Below, piece after piece: positions 1-11,050 of a stretch of DNA of 64,000 bases. The DNA lies in assembly GCF_004210375.1 (NCBI RefSeq), contig NC_134829.1, forward strand, positions 27,978,034 to 28,042,033. Reading direction: 5' to 3'. The stretch comes from Tachypleus tridentatus. Lineage: Eukaryota; Arthropoda; Merostomata; Xiphosura; Limulidae. Under the pieces are notes generated by a model. It did not search any database. It was not told the origin of the DNA and worked only from the letters and a program-made list of their open reading frames with translations. The stretch's first letter is position 1, and each line of letters starts with the position of its first letter. The position numbers and the translations under genes are program-made.

Positions 1-229
1 ATTGTTAATAAATGGTGGCAGAAAGTCATTTGGTCCAGTAAAGTCATCCAATTTAAATACAAGTTCACATTTTTCTGTATGAAATCATAAAACATATTTG
101 CAAAATAATCCAAGCTCTGTCACCCCAGAAATTTATAAGTCTTGAAGATAAAGAAAAATGTCAAAGAACAAATCTACATTTAAGAATCTACAGCTAAAAT
201 TCACAAACTCTAATATTAAAATTAATACA

Positions 230-860
230 TTACCAACCATTTTATTTACCATTCACACACTTTATAAAATCTGTCCAAACCACAAACAATATTGAACACC
301 TAAATCAAGTCTCTTTAATGTTTACATGATCTAAAAAAAAACACGTAAAAATGTAAAACTCTTCTCACAGTTTAAGTAACATGAATGAGTTACTACCAGT
401 CTCACAACCCATCTCTGCACTCTTTCTATAAATTTGTATAACTAATATATTGTAAGATAGACAAAACCTGATGAAATCTTACCAGATCATTAAGCAATAC
501 AGTGCAATAACCTTCTAATTAACTCCAAAATTCCTATAAAGGAGTACCAAAAGAAATAACTATTTGCTCTTTTCTTTGCATCTAAACACTCAGCAGAAAG
601 CTTTATGATTTCACAAATAAGCACCTCCATTTAAGTACTTCTCTTTTTCTATGACACTCCTTTAACATAAAATATATGCATGTTATTTTCACATTTCCAA
701 ACCTCTAAATGTATGATTTTGCACTTCTCAATATTACATTTCTGCCTTTTCAATACGATGTCAAGGTCATATTGAACACAAAAAACATTTAATATAATCA
801 GCTCCTTCCAGCACTTTAGCAAACTGAGAAATATTATTGACAAAGATGTTATCAAATTAA
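230..860 (-). mobile_element. CR1-like LINE remnant, reverse-transcriptase part
   Basis: Read on the minus strand, this stretch preserves pieces of the C-terminal reverse-transcriptase region of a CR1-type non-LTR retrotransposon. A block around 650-800 contains a DLDIVLK segment followed by CNIEKCKIIHL, the equivalent of the family's K-F-N-x-x-K-C-K motif. A block around 390-450 gives FIERVQRWVVRLV, the equivalent of the ERVQRRATK segment. The frame is broken repeatedly, so this is a dead copy. Related pieces lie at 2640-3150 and 17640-18560 in the same orientation. Clade assignment rests on remembered CR1 protein motifs. Confidence 0.6.
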
Positions 861-2639
861 CTTACACAAGTCTAAAGGTCCTAAAATAGAACTCTAAAAG
901 AACTTACTAGTTGCAGTCTCCTTGATAGAAAAATATTCATGAACTATAATTTCTTTTCACTACTAATCCACATTTTAACTCTCCCATTATTCTCAGAAGC
1001 ATTCATTCCAATAATGATGCTTTCTCAATCCAAAATAATAAGCACCACAAATTACTGAAACGATGGAAGAGGTTTCAACAGTTCAATTTGTTTTCATTGA
1101 AGCATACATGTGAAATTAAAAATGACATTATTTTTGTTTCAATCAATTTTTGGGGTCTTCAACTGGTTATCTGTTGAAAAGTCCACAATTAATAACATTA
1201 GCACTGGTGAAGTGATTATCATAGATAGTAAATGTAAGCTTCAGAAACTTAAACCAGAACTTATTATGTATCATTCTATTTTCTATTAGAATTGGCAAAT
1301 AATGATACTATCATTGAGGGAGTTGATAAAACTGATATATCACATATTTTATTTGAATTCTGAAGATAGAAAGAATAAGACATTTTGGAAAGGTAAAGCA
1401 TATCTCCGGTTCAGGCAATTTCACTTTCTGGGGGGTTGTATTTCAATACATATTTATTACAAGTGAAAGGATCTACATACAAGTCACTTAGACCTCACTC
1501 AGAACACCGTGTACAGTTTTGGGTCTCTATATCAAAGAACTGACACTGAATTACTAGGAAGAGTTTAGAGAACAGTTTCTAGACATAGTAAGACCATATT
1601 AGAAAGAAAGCATTAAGACCTTTTCTCTTATTTTTCTTTTCAAAATGAAGAATGAGGCTTAGTGACAGAAACAATGGGTAGGAGCTTATCTTACTAATTA
1701 TTTTGTGTAATATTTTAGGGATAATAAGACTATTGGATGTACATTTAAGATGTGCAAAAAACAAACAAACAGGTTAGGCTCCAACAAAAAGTTTTACTTC
1801 TCTAAAATGGTGAATGACTGATGAAACCAGTTATCACTGGTAGTATTGGATACCAACACTTCACAATACTTTAATTTTCTGAAAAGAAAGGGGAATTCAA
1901 GTTTTTACTTTTACCCAAGATGAGTATGCAAAGATAGTTTTGAAAGTTCAAATTGTTCCTTATTTGACTTAATTATGTTACTAATAATAATAACTTTCAA
2001 GTAAAAATGATAAAGTGCATGTGCAAACTTGATTAAATTGAAGCTGTGTTATTTCTCTTCAGTTTTATTTATGTTACAATACAAACATTAAAGTTTTGTT
2101 AATACTACATTATTTATTTAACACCATATATAACTGTTTTCTTGAAACTGTTCATTTAGTCAGAAGAACTGGTGAAACAATGTCTTTTCAATCTTGAAAA
2201 TGGTCAAGGACTTATTTTGTCAATAGGTTGATTGGTTGGCATTTTATGGGTCAAAGCAAAAGGGCTATTTGTACCACATGTTAACAAGAGAATATTAGGT
2301 TGGTGAACTTCTAAATAAAAGTAAAGAATGTGTAAGAATATCCTGTGCTAATAAATATTTTCACCCAATATCAAGGTTCTTCAAAATGGTTGTAATATGT
2401 CAGACACAGTAGTAGTTCAGATGCTATTTATATTACCAAACAACTTGACAACAACTGTTAATAAGAACTAGATATAGCTGGTAAAGTCTAATTTTTTCTT
2501 TTCTCAATTTCATTTATGTCACAAAATAGAATTAGGGTGAGGATTTCTGGCATAACTTATTCATTTTAACATCATATACAGTATTAACTGCTATTTTCTT
2601 AAAGTTGCCTGCTCATTATTTAATTTTGAGTACTTCAGT
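861..2639. other. AT-rich stretch, nothing recognised
   Basis: No coding signal, tRNA-like block or known repeat was recognised. Short reading frames here have low-complexity translations and no family motif. It may contain strongly decayed LINE DNA, because it lies between two remnants of the same LINE type. Confidence 0.4.
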
Positions 2640-3150
2640 TGCATCACCCTTTACCATTTTTCTTTTGAAGGAAAATCAATTACGGATTTAAACCCAAATT
2701 CATGTGAAAAGCCCATAAATCCCTGGAATCACCCTTGTAGCTCTTAAGAATACTCTTTAACAAATCACTATCCCTTCCAAAATAAGAGGACCAAAACAGT
2801 ACAAAATATTCCAAACAAAGCATAACTAGTTGCAATGTTTCTTAAAGTTCTATTAATATTCTCATACATAAAATACACAACTCAAAATAATTAGTGATGT
2901 CAAGAAAACCCACTTGAAGAGAAAAATATATATATGTAAAAATGGCTCAAAGTAGTATTAGCTGTATTACTTCCACTACAGCACTATCTCAAAGGCTTAA
3001 GAATTATATTAACCAATATTGTAGGAACCCCTTCCTCTAACTTATATTATAACTCTCATACATAACTTTACACTTATCATAATTAAACACCATCTGAAAC
3101 TGTTTGTACTAGTAACCAACTGATCTAAATTTCTCAATAAAAACCACAGA
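2640..3150 (-). mobile_element. CR1-like LINE remnant, RT C-terminal part
   Basis: On the minus strand, fragments FQMVFNYDKCKVMYES (about 3060-3115) and LEYFVLFWSSYFGRDSDLL (about 2770-2830) match, in order, the K-F-N-x-x-K-C-K and LEYCVQFWSP segments of CR1-type reverse transcriptases. Stops and frameshifts separate them. The copy is truncated and inactive. Confidence 0.65.
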
Positions 3151-3173
3151 TATATATATATATATATATATAT
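3150..3173. repeat. (TA)n microsatellite
   Basis: About twelve uninterrupted TA dinucleotides, directly next to the LINE remnant. Confidence 0.9.
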
Positions 3174-4851
3174 CAGCAAACTTAATAATGTAACAACTAT
3201 GTGCCAATCAATGTCATCAACATAACTGTAGAATATTATTAGGTCCAGCAGCTTTATCTATGTTTGAACTAAAGCTGTTGATCAGAAAAAACATCAGATC
3301 TCTGTTACACATTCTCAAACATTTCCTCCAAACAAGCTTTTAGGGTCAGGATTTTGACACAAATAATCCCTAATGAAAAAACAACAAAAAAACTTTACAA
3401 GTTGGCTACCATATAAGTAGTTACTTATTACATTGGTTAATATATAATACTAGACCTACTTCTTTGCATTAAAATCTAAGTTTCTACTAAAGCAATGATT
3501 CTAACCAAGTAAAAGTTGACCAAGTGAAGTAAACCAAAAGACAAAGTCTGAAAACCTTTACACAGGAATTGATGAAGCCAGCAGTGACTACATAAATGGA
3601 TTATCAAATGCAAGTATGAAGTTCTGCCAAACTGCATATTTCAATATAAAAAATGTTTCAATTTAATTTTTACAGCTTACTTACTAATTATTATTTTAAC
3701 CCAAGTTACAGCCTTTACAGTGAGGATGATTTTTTTTATAAGTTTACCATTAAAACTCGTATGCTTAATAATGATCACCACACTAGCAATCAAAACATCA
3801 TATATGTTCAAATACGTAATCTTCCTTACTCAAGGTACTGTAAGTGTAAGTGCTGTAACTTGTAACAAAATGATTAGTCAAGACTACCCACAATCTATGT
3901 ACTTTACAAAATGAAACAAAAACGCCGAGGTTCTGTAAAATTAAAATTGTGTGAGATTGTGCAAGATGCGAAGTTTCTTTAGAAATATGAACACAATGTT
4001 TTCTATTATTGATGCCGAAATGAACGAAGATCAAGAATCATTTCCCGTAATTATCATGAATAAGTCTAGTTTTTGAAAATGATTTAACGTGTTAAAACCT
4101 TGAAACATAACACTGAACTGCCAACTACGTTAGAGAATTGTTATGCCTCGTGGCTGTTTCACTAATATTACAACAAATGTAAAAAAAACAAAAAACTAAT
4201 GTCAATTATCACTATCAAATTGTAAACTGCATTAGCATTAATACTAATACTTCCATATCATATTTATAAAGAAATTTAAAGAAGAAAAGAAAAACCTCAT
4301 ACAATCATACAGATTTCGAGTTTCATGACGCCACTGACAACACCTAATCAGACTTTCTTGGCATTTCATATAGTAAGAATTAAGGCTTTCCGATTGATAA
4401 AGTATATTCAATTATTGTACAGGGTGAATGCTTAACTGAGTTCAAACAATTTTGACTTAATTTCTAATTCTTCGCACAGTTACTTTCAGATGCGGTAAAA
4501 ACGCCAGTGTTCAATAGCAACCTGTTACAAGAAGCAGCAATTCGTTTTCAGTATACCTACGTGGATATATGTTGTTTTTATTAAGTTTTAACGAAAAAAA
4601 GTGTAAAATTAACATTTTAAATAAAGGAAATTTTGAGATAGTTTATAAATACAGGAATAAGCAGAAAAACGAAAACACTAGATAAACGTACACTTTGAGC
4701 TGAATTTAGCTCAATTTCAATATACTGTTGTTTTGGATTTTCAGTAATGTTAACATTGCCCATCAATTTTATAATATTTGGCCTTTTGGCACTTAATATA
4801 AAATAAGGTTTCCCTGTTGCCGTATCTCTATCATTACTCTCATAATAATAC
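3174..4851. other. Unassigned AT-rich DNA
   Basis: No convincing coding region or repeat family was recognised. Overlapping short frames at about 3650-4030 on both strands carry no recognisable motif and are probably chance. Confidence 0.4.
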
Positions 4852-4970
4852 GGGCTCCCACTAGAACAGTGGTAAGTCTACGGATTTGCAACGCTAAAAT
4901 CAGCGGCTCGATCCCCGCGGTGGGCTCAGCAGATAGCTCGATGTGTCTTTGCTATAAGAAAACACACACA
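4852..4970 (+). mobile_element. tRNA-derived SINE, family B (short)
   Basis: This is a short element of about 120 bp. A tRNA-like head (GGGCTCCCACTAG, then an ACAGTGGTAAG A-box-like segment and a GGCTCGATCCCC B-box-like segment) is followed by a GTGGGCTCAGCAGATAGC core and a CACACACA-rich tail. Near-identical copies occur at 55559-55677 and 56971-57093. The tRNA-like part is a repeat head, not a functional tRNA gene. Confidence 0.85.
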
Positions 4971-5131
4971 ATATGAGTAATAATTTATTATTCTCTATAA
5001 GGACATGTATATAAATTTATTTCGATGTTTATTCTGTTTTTTTTACGATTCCAGTTACAGTCTTACTTCTTCTTATAGTTTATTATTTCTCACCCTTTAT
5101 TTATTAGAACCATCTTTATTCGCTTGTTTTA

Positions 5132-6190
5132 TAGCTTTGTAATTATTATTCTGATCCTGTTTCTCAACAACGTCAAACAAATTATTTCCTTCGACCATAT
5201 TAAGGTTACGTATGCCATCCTCCTCCAAGTGACTTCTAACAGCAGTGTTATGTGTTAGACACTAGCTTTTTAACAGTCACACAGCATTCGATGTCTTTAT
5301 TTATAAAGCCATGTAACACTTTAATTTCTTTTTTTACACAATGTGGTATCTTGTCATTCAGAATTCCTCCTACATTACCGTGTTTTCCAGCAATACTATG
5401 CTGCTTAAGCATAATTTTTATTTTCTTACCAGCCCAGTAGAGCAGCGGTATATTTGCGAACTTACCACGCTAAAAACCGGGTTTCGATACTTGTGACGGC
5501 TAGAAAACCGATAGCGCGTTGTATATCTTTGTGCTTATTTCCAAAACAAACAAACTTCTCAGCCTTACGGCCTATATTCTTTCTCTGAGAAGAAACAACC
5601 ATTATAGAGTTCTCAAAAGACCTAAATATTTCATTCCTATTTAATGCAATAAAATCAGTTTGATCCTACTTTGTTTTTGGTTTTTCACAAAAGTATTATA
5701 TTTTATTTTTTCTATCTTAGCAGTGTAAAGTATACGTTTGTTCATTTTTTTTTTCCATTGGCAGTGCCTTGTGTCAAATGCTGATATTTCAACCATCCAT
5801 GTAGCATTTGATGTCTTTGATTAATATAGGCAAGTATCATTTCATCCTCTTTTATAACACTATCTAGCAAATTTTGTTTAAGGACTTTATGTGCATTGTT
5901 TTGTTTTCTGATCACTCGTGTTATTTTTCTAACTTTATGAACTATAGTCTTTCTCTGAATTAAAGTTTTACTGTTGGAAACGTCTTCATTCATTTCATTT
6001 TCTCTGATACCACCTACCTCAAGCTCACTCGTTATTCAAAATTCATTTACAACATGATTTATTTCTTCTTTCGTCTTTTGTATTTCGGAAGTTCGATGTA
6101 TTTGGTTATTTCACACAGTAGTGCTTATTGGTACACGTTTATTTTTTACAACGTCATATAGAATATTATATCTATTATTAACAACGAAGC
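5132..6190 (-). pseudogene. Decayed coding stretch of unknown identity
   Basis: Minus-strand translation gives several protein-like blocks in different frames: one at about 6000-6190, an 83-residue open stretch at 5742-5993 rich in Lys/Arg and Gln, one at about 5260-5410 (contains GNVGGILNDKIPHC) and one at about 5140-5215. Two blocks share a related segment (FDVVEKQ near 5180 and YDVVKNKR near 6160), which hints at an internally repetitive protein. A SINE interrupts the stretch at 5432-5555. No family was recognised. It could be an unknown transposon ORF or a dead host gene. Confidence 0.35.
5432..5555 (+). mobile_element. tRNA-derived SINE, family C
   Basis: The tRNA-like head begins GCCCAGTAGAGCAGCGG and carries a GGGTTTCGATAC B-box-like segment. 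It is followed by GATAGCGCGTTGTAT, TTTGTGCTTA and a CAAACAAAC tail. The head differs from family B, and the tail differs from both family A and family B. It interrupts the decayed coding stretch around it. Confidence 0.75.
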
Positions 6191-6199
6191 TTTCTCTTT

Positions 6200-7140
6200 T
6201 CTTTGATAGATTGTTTAGGCAGAGTATTCATGATGAAACTTTGTAGAATGGACGGCAACTGCCTGTTGTGGAGACACAAGTGTAAAGGACGACGTTTAAA
6301 AAGTCTTCCACCTTTCGTCTTCAAGTCAGTGTGTATCACTCACTCACTGTTCTGGCAGTTGTTTTGGAACAAGGTTAATATTTCTGAGAAAATATTAACC
6401 CCCAGGGTCGCTCGAAGAGTAAACAGCCCTCCTTCAACTTCGCACTTGGTAGAAGTTAAGAATTTTGACTAGGTGGCTATTGATAATTTTAGACTCAAAG
6501 GGTTGACAAGTTTAACATGAATCTGGTTTATGCGAATCTGGTAGGCATGACAGCTGAAAAAGAGGAGGCAAAGGCAAAGAAACAAGTTGTCGGCATACTG
6601 GACGAAATATCAACTCAAACCACACAATTCAGGGCCGGGCGAGGATGTTGCCTTGGCGGAGATTTAGAGATCCAATGCCTTGGATTTAGGTGTGTAGGAA
6701 ACAGTCAGCGTGTGTGTGGGTGTTGTCGGTCTTATAGTGCCTTGGTGAATTGTGGAGAGCGTGTTATGATTGGTTGGATTATTACTGTTTCTGATTGGAG
6801 GAGAGATTTCCTGAAGATTCAACCAATGGTAGCCACTGGTTACTCACCTTTAGTCCAGAATCTCATTTAAGTGAAGGTTTAATAGTGTTAATATAAAATA
6901 ATTCTTTGATTTTTCTTGTCTTCCAGAAGTTGTCTGTGTTGATGATTCTAGTTTTCTCCCAGTTTATTCTGTGTCCAGTTGACGTGGCATGCTCTGCAAT
7001 GGCTAAATTTTGTGTTTTTGTGAGTCTTGTACTATTTTTATGTTATTTTATTCTTGTCGTGGGTTTTCTTTCTGTTTCTCCAATGTATGTGTCTTTGCAG
7101 GAACACGGAATTTCATAAATGACGTTTTTGAGATTCTCAC
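6200..7140 (-). mobile_element. Penelope-like element 1, 3' part with GIY-YIG endonuclease
   Basis: The minus strand from 7140 downward encodes a GIY-YIG nuclease-like segment: VIYEIPCSCKDTYIGETER, then after one stop a region with a GHxINW motif ending WKTRKIK. These are features of the C-terminal endonuclease of Penelope-like retroelements. The frame has at least one stop in the nuclease. The rest (about 6200-6870) looks like 3' non-coding element sequence. A segment at about 6620-6716 resembles part of the 3' region of the LINE at 21601-26575. No reverse-transcriptase part is present here, so the copy is 5'-truncated. Confidence 0.7.
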
Positions 7141-7160
7141 TGTTTGTTTTTTTCGCGTTT

Positions 7161-7335
7161 TAATGTGACGGTCAATCCCACTATTCGTTGGTAAAAGAGT
7201 AGCCCAAGAGTTGGTGGTGGGTGGTAATGACTAGCTGCCTTCCCTCTAGTCTTATCCTGCTAAATTAGGGACGGCTAGCAGAGATAGCCCTCGAGTAGCT
7301 TTGTGCGAAATTAAAAAAAAACAAACAAACAAAAG
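7161..7335 (+). mobile_element. SINE family A, 5'-truncated
   Basis: It lacks the tRNA head but keeps the conserved body (GACGGTCAATCCCACTATTC, then the GGTGGGTGGTAATGACTAGC block, then GGGACGGCTAGC) and ends in an A-rich CAAACAAACAAA tail. It joins the 5' end of the Penelope-like remnant. Confidence 0.9.
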
Positions 7336-8430
7336 CAAACTATTTCTTCGGCCATTTTTCTCGTTAGAACAGCTATTTATTTGGAGGTTTTGTAAAAGCT
7401 TGAAAGTTGTTACATATACTTGTAAAACTAGAAAATGCAGTGTTAGATAATGGTGAATAATTATGGTCACACAGCTGACCACAGACAGTGATTGAGGAAA
7501 TAGTTGTTCCACGGAAAACAATTTTCACATGTTATATCATTTTTAAGTGCGATTAATCCGGTTTAATACATTCGAACTCGATACAATTACGTTTTAAGTA
7601 ACTAATTGTTGATAACATATACCCACATCATTATTATTTTCTTTCATTTCTCTATATTTTTTGAAGTTTACAAAATAAAATATTTAAGCAGACGATTTTG
7701 ACAAAGCACCTCAGTATTTCATGCAAAAGACAATAATTTACCAGCATTGGTTAACTTCCATATCATAATATGCCATCGGTATATATCCTTTGTTGTCATA
7801 GCAATGGTTGGTTTAATGACGTTCTTGTTGGAATTTGAGTTCTGTTCATTACTCATTATTGGATAATATTGTTCCAATTTCAATTTTTCGATGGAAAAAT
7901 GACATATTATATAATAACGTTTAATTAATAGAGAATTGTCAATATTTTTGTAGTACAAGCAAGCTTCGTTTCTGTGAAAAGATAATGGCTATCTTAAATG
8001 AATGTAACGGCTTTTGCCGCAAAGTTGTATGACTAGAAAAATTGTGAGAATTAGAGGAAATTGTCTACTTTTTGCATGTTATTAGTATATGTTCGTTGGT
8101 GCATTATTTAAGTAAATTATGTAGTGCATTGCAACTATTAGTATAAAAAGTATGATTAAGTGTCATTGACAATCGACAGCAAGAAAAAGAAATTCAAGGT
8201 AAGTACTTTATTTCATGTTCATTCTTTAATTATTATTACAAAAGTAACTAAAATGTAAAAAATGTCATACCTTTGGTGTTAATTAATGTCAGATTAGGGG
8301 AAATAACTAATAATAATAACATAATAAACTGTTTTCACGAGATATGCCCGAGATTAGCCTATGCGTAATGCAATTTGATAGAATAATGGGAGTTGTACAT
8401 TCACCAAGTGACTTATTATTTATAATCATA
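7336..8430. other. Unassigned; possible weak promoter and splice donor at 8142-8200
   Basis: No coding sequence was recognised. At 8142 there is a TATAAAAAG, at 8163 a TCATT initiator-like pentamer, and at about 8199 a strong splice-donor consensus (TTCAAG followed by GTAAGTAC). This could be a first exon, but no partner exon was found and the TATA-to-initiator spacing of about 23 nt is shorter than usual. The rest shows nothing recognisable. Confidence 0.25.
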
Positions 8431-8442
8431 CAAATAGTCTCA

Positions 8443-8718
8443 TTTGTTTGTTTGTTTTGGAATTTCGCACAAAGCTACTCGAGGGCTATCTGTGCTAGCC
8501 GTCCCTAATTTTGCAGTGTAAGACTAGAGGGAAGGCAGCTAGTCATCACCACCCACCGCCAACTCTCGGGCTACTCTTTTACCAACGAATAGTGGGATTG
8601 ACCGTCACATTATACGCCCCCACGGCTGGGAGGGCGAGCATGTTTAGCGCGACGCGGGCGCAAACCCGCGACCCTCGGATTACGAGTCGCACGTCTTACG
8701 CGCTTGGCCATGCCAGGT
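8443..8718 (-). mobile_element. SINE family A, full length with 12-bp target duplication
   Basis: This is a complete minus-strand copy. The tail (GTTTGTTTG as read on +) is at 8443 and the tRNA-like head (GGCCATGCCAGG as read on +) at the right end. The direct repeat CAAATAGTCTCA at 8431-8442 and 8719-8730 is its target-site duplication. The tRNA-like head has the anticodon-loop-like CTCGTAA and a B-box-like segment. It inserted next to or into an older + strand SINE fragment at 8731. Confidence 0.95.
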
Positions 8719-8730
8719 CAAATAGTCTCA

Positions 8731-8810
8731 CACTGCTAAATTAGGGACGGCTAGCGCAGATAGCCCTCGAATAGCTTTGTGCGAAATTCAAAGACAAACA
8801 AACAAACACA
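8731..8810 (+). mobile_element. SINE family A, 3' fragment
   Basis: Only the last 80 bp remain: CACTGCTAAATTAGGG, the GATAGCCCTCGA block, GTGCGAAATTC and a CAAACAAACAAAC tail. The younger minus-strand SINE at 8443-8718 adjoins its left end, so the older element was probably split or already truncated. Confidence 0.85.
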
Positions 8811-9054
8811 CTATATTGAAGCTAGTAGTGTCAAATCTATAAAAATTTTAATACAATACAAAGATGTTACATTGGCTGTCATAACGACTAATCCGCGTTG
8901 AAAGAGTTTTAACAGACAAACATTCATTAATTCTGTTTGGCGCGAGAGTGTATGTTCTGTCACATAATCTGTGCGTAGTTTCCCCAGTATAGAGCTGTTT
9001 ACATCTAGTACAGCAAATGCAATAAATAATGCACTCTGATGTCCAGGTGGATTG

Positions 9055-9263
9055 GTTTGTTATAAATTTCACGCAAAGTTTCACGAGGGCTATTTGCACT
9101 AGCCGTCTTTAATTTAGCAGGGAAGGCAACTAGTCATCACCACCCAGCGCCACTCTTGGGATTGACCACACATTATAATGCCCCACAGCATGTTTGGTGG
9201 AATGGGTATTCGAACCCGCAACTCGCAAATTGCGAGTCGAGCGTCTTAAACCATGCCATGCCT
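9055..9263 (-). mobile_element. SINE family A inside Penelope-like element
   Basis: A minus-strand copy with internal deletions (it lacks about 60 bp of the body). It is flanked by CAGGTGGATTG (9044-9054) and CAGGTGAATTG (9264-9274), a target duplication with one mismatch. It splits the Penelope-like coding sequence just upstream of the GIY-YIG nuclease. Confidence 0.9.
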
Positions 9264-9801
9264 CAGGTGAATTGACCTTTTACGTGAAAGATAAAGATAG
9301 AATTGGAGAAAGTCTATAAGTTTGTGATATAAATGCACGTGATGCGACTAGTTCGTCCACACGGATGAGTTATGTTACTTTGTGCAAGTAAAGACACTTC
9401 AATCTATCATATGAACTCTACTAAACAGTATTTCAAGTTCATTTCACATTTGAAAGAAATTAAAGGTGGTGTGTTAGAATTGTGACTTGTTAATAGGGTC
9501 AAGTTGAGTTGGACAGTTTTGCTAATCTGTCTGGCTAAAAATGATATGAAAGAACTAAAGGAACTCTGTCACTAAATAGTTTGTCTTTAGAGTGGAAACA
9601 GTTCAGACTTTTCATTGGTGCTTTACATTTGAAGTCAGCGTTGTTGTAGCACATATGTCTGAAATGTAGGAATTGTCCCTTAGGAATAGTGCGTTTGTGC
9701 TCGGAGAGATGGAAAGAATTAAAGTGTAAATAGAACTGGATGTCAGTGGGTTTGTAGTGTACGCCGGTAACAAATGTAGATGTGGAAATGTCAATAGTGA
9801 T

Positions 9802-9930
9802 TTTTGTTTGTTTTAAATTAAGCACAAAGCTTACAATGAGTTATCTGTACTCTGCCCACCACGAGTGTCGAAACCCGGATTCTAGCGTTGTGAGTCTGCA
9901 CACATACCGCTGTGTCACTGGGTGAGGGGC
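9802..9930 (-). mobile_element. SINE family C inside Penelope-like element
   Basis: A minus-strand copy: TTTGTTTGTTTTAAATTAAG tail, AGCACAAAGCTTAC core, CGAAACCCGGATT B-box complement and a tRNA-like head ending at TCACTGGGTGAGG. TAGTGAT at 9795-9801 and 9931-9937 is a short target duplication. Removing the element brings the two parts of the Penelope-like reading frame (the FLDIT and FVTGVHYKPTD segments) back together. Confidence 0.85.
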
Positions 9931-10239
9931 TAGTGATGTCTAAAAAAATATTTTTATTACCAGAAATTTGAGAAGTAAATTTAAGAACTGGGTGATAAAT
10001 TTCGGCATAATGAATGAAAAGGTCAAGTTTGCTTTTCTGTCCAGTAAAAAAAAGACCTAAAATGTCGTCGATGCACCTGATAAAAATGGTAGGAACTTTT
10101 GAGTGAAGATACCGAAACGTTGTTCATCTGCGTAAACAACAAAAAAGGTTTGCATGGGATGGACTTATTTTGGCTCCCATGGCAATACCTTGTAACTGTT
10201 GATACATCCTTGTGTAAATTAATTGAAACAAGACGGAAA

Positions 10240-11050
10240 ATTACGATTTTTTTCAATTTTTTGCGTTTTATTTCTGAGAATCTAAAAATTACTCACAAAT
10301 TAATACATGATATGACCGCTTTTATTTTTCAGAAGATCGTTAATCCGCTTGGCATCGAGTCCACGAGTTGACTGAAATCTTTACTAATTTTTGGATCGCG
10401 GTACCACACCTCAATTATGGCCTCAATTAGCTTATCTTTCGTAGTACAGTCTTTTCTCCAAAGTCTTTCATTATCGCCCAAATATTTTCAATAGGATTTA
10501 AGTCCGGAGAGTTTCCAGGCCAGTTCAGCACCTTTATTCGCGTTGTAGTCATAAAATTCTTCACAAGTTTCGATGTGTGGCAAGGAGCCAGATCTTGCTG
10601 AAAAATGCCAGATCCATCTGGAAATATCTTTTCCAATTCTGGAACGACTCTTCTCTGCAAAGCTTCGATGTACTGTGGTCCTCGCATCATACCTTCTACG
10701 ATATCTAAGCCTCCGACGCCATAGTAGCTGAAAATGCCCCAAGACATCTTCTTCAAGGGATGTTTTACGAACTGATTGATGTGAGATTCTCGAAGTTTCT
10801 CACCTGGAGATCTGCGAACATGCAGACTTCTTTTACCCTGTATAAAGAAATGAGTCTTGTCACTGAATAACACCTTCCTCCATTGTTCTTGAGTCCAGTT
10901 CTTGTATTTCAGATCCCATTGATACCGTTTTTTCTTTGTTGAGTTGGTGAGAAGTTGTTTTTTGACTGGTCTCCTTGCCCTTCTAACGCAATTTTGAATG
11001 ACGTAATATTCCTCAAAATTTCGTCATATATCCCAAAAATAGATCGACCG
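10240..11050 (-). mobile_element. Tc1-like DNA transposon, decayed
   Basis: A DDE transposase remnant interrupts Penelope-like element 2. Its borders are approximate because no clear terminal inverted repeat could be delimited. The right part lacks a recognisable N-terminal DNA-binding domain, so the copy appears truncated as well as mutated. Confidence 0.7.
10290..10985 (-). pseudogene. Tc1-like transposase pseudogene, catalytic domain
   Basis: This encoded a DDE transposase. In order on the minus strand: WTQEQWRKVLFSDKTHFF (first catalytic Asp), FQQDLAPCHTSK (second Asp), and NSPDLNPIENIWAIMK (SPDLNPIEN, third acidic residue Glu). The usual Tc1 C-terminal SMPxR...IxxKxGHxxY pattern follows in a shifted frame at about 10310-10370. 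The long central frame spans 10427-10873 and is open on both sides for only part of the expected length. Helix-turn-helix domains are missing. Confidence 0.85.

Noticed and set aside
6517-6870. 117-codon + strand gene
   Set aside because: It falls in the 3' non-coding part of a minus-strand Penelope-like element and shares sequence with a LINE 3' region.
8640-8710. Functional tRNA gene (also at about 11260, 21530, 33212, 36000, 37903, 47600)
   Set aside because: tRNA-like heads are joined to a conserved SINE body and tail, occur in many diverged copies and show target duplications.
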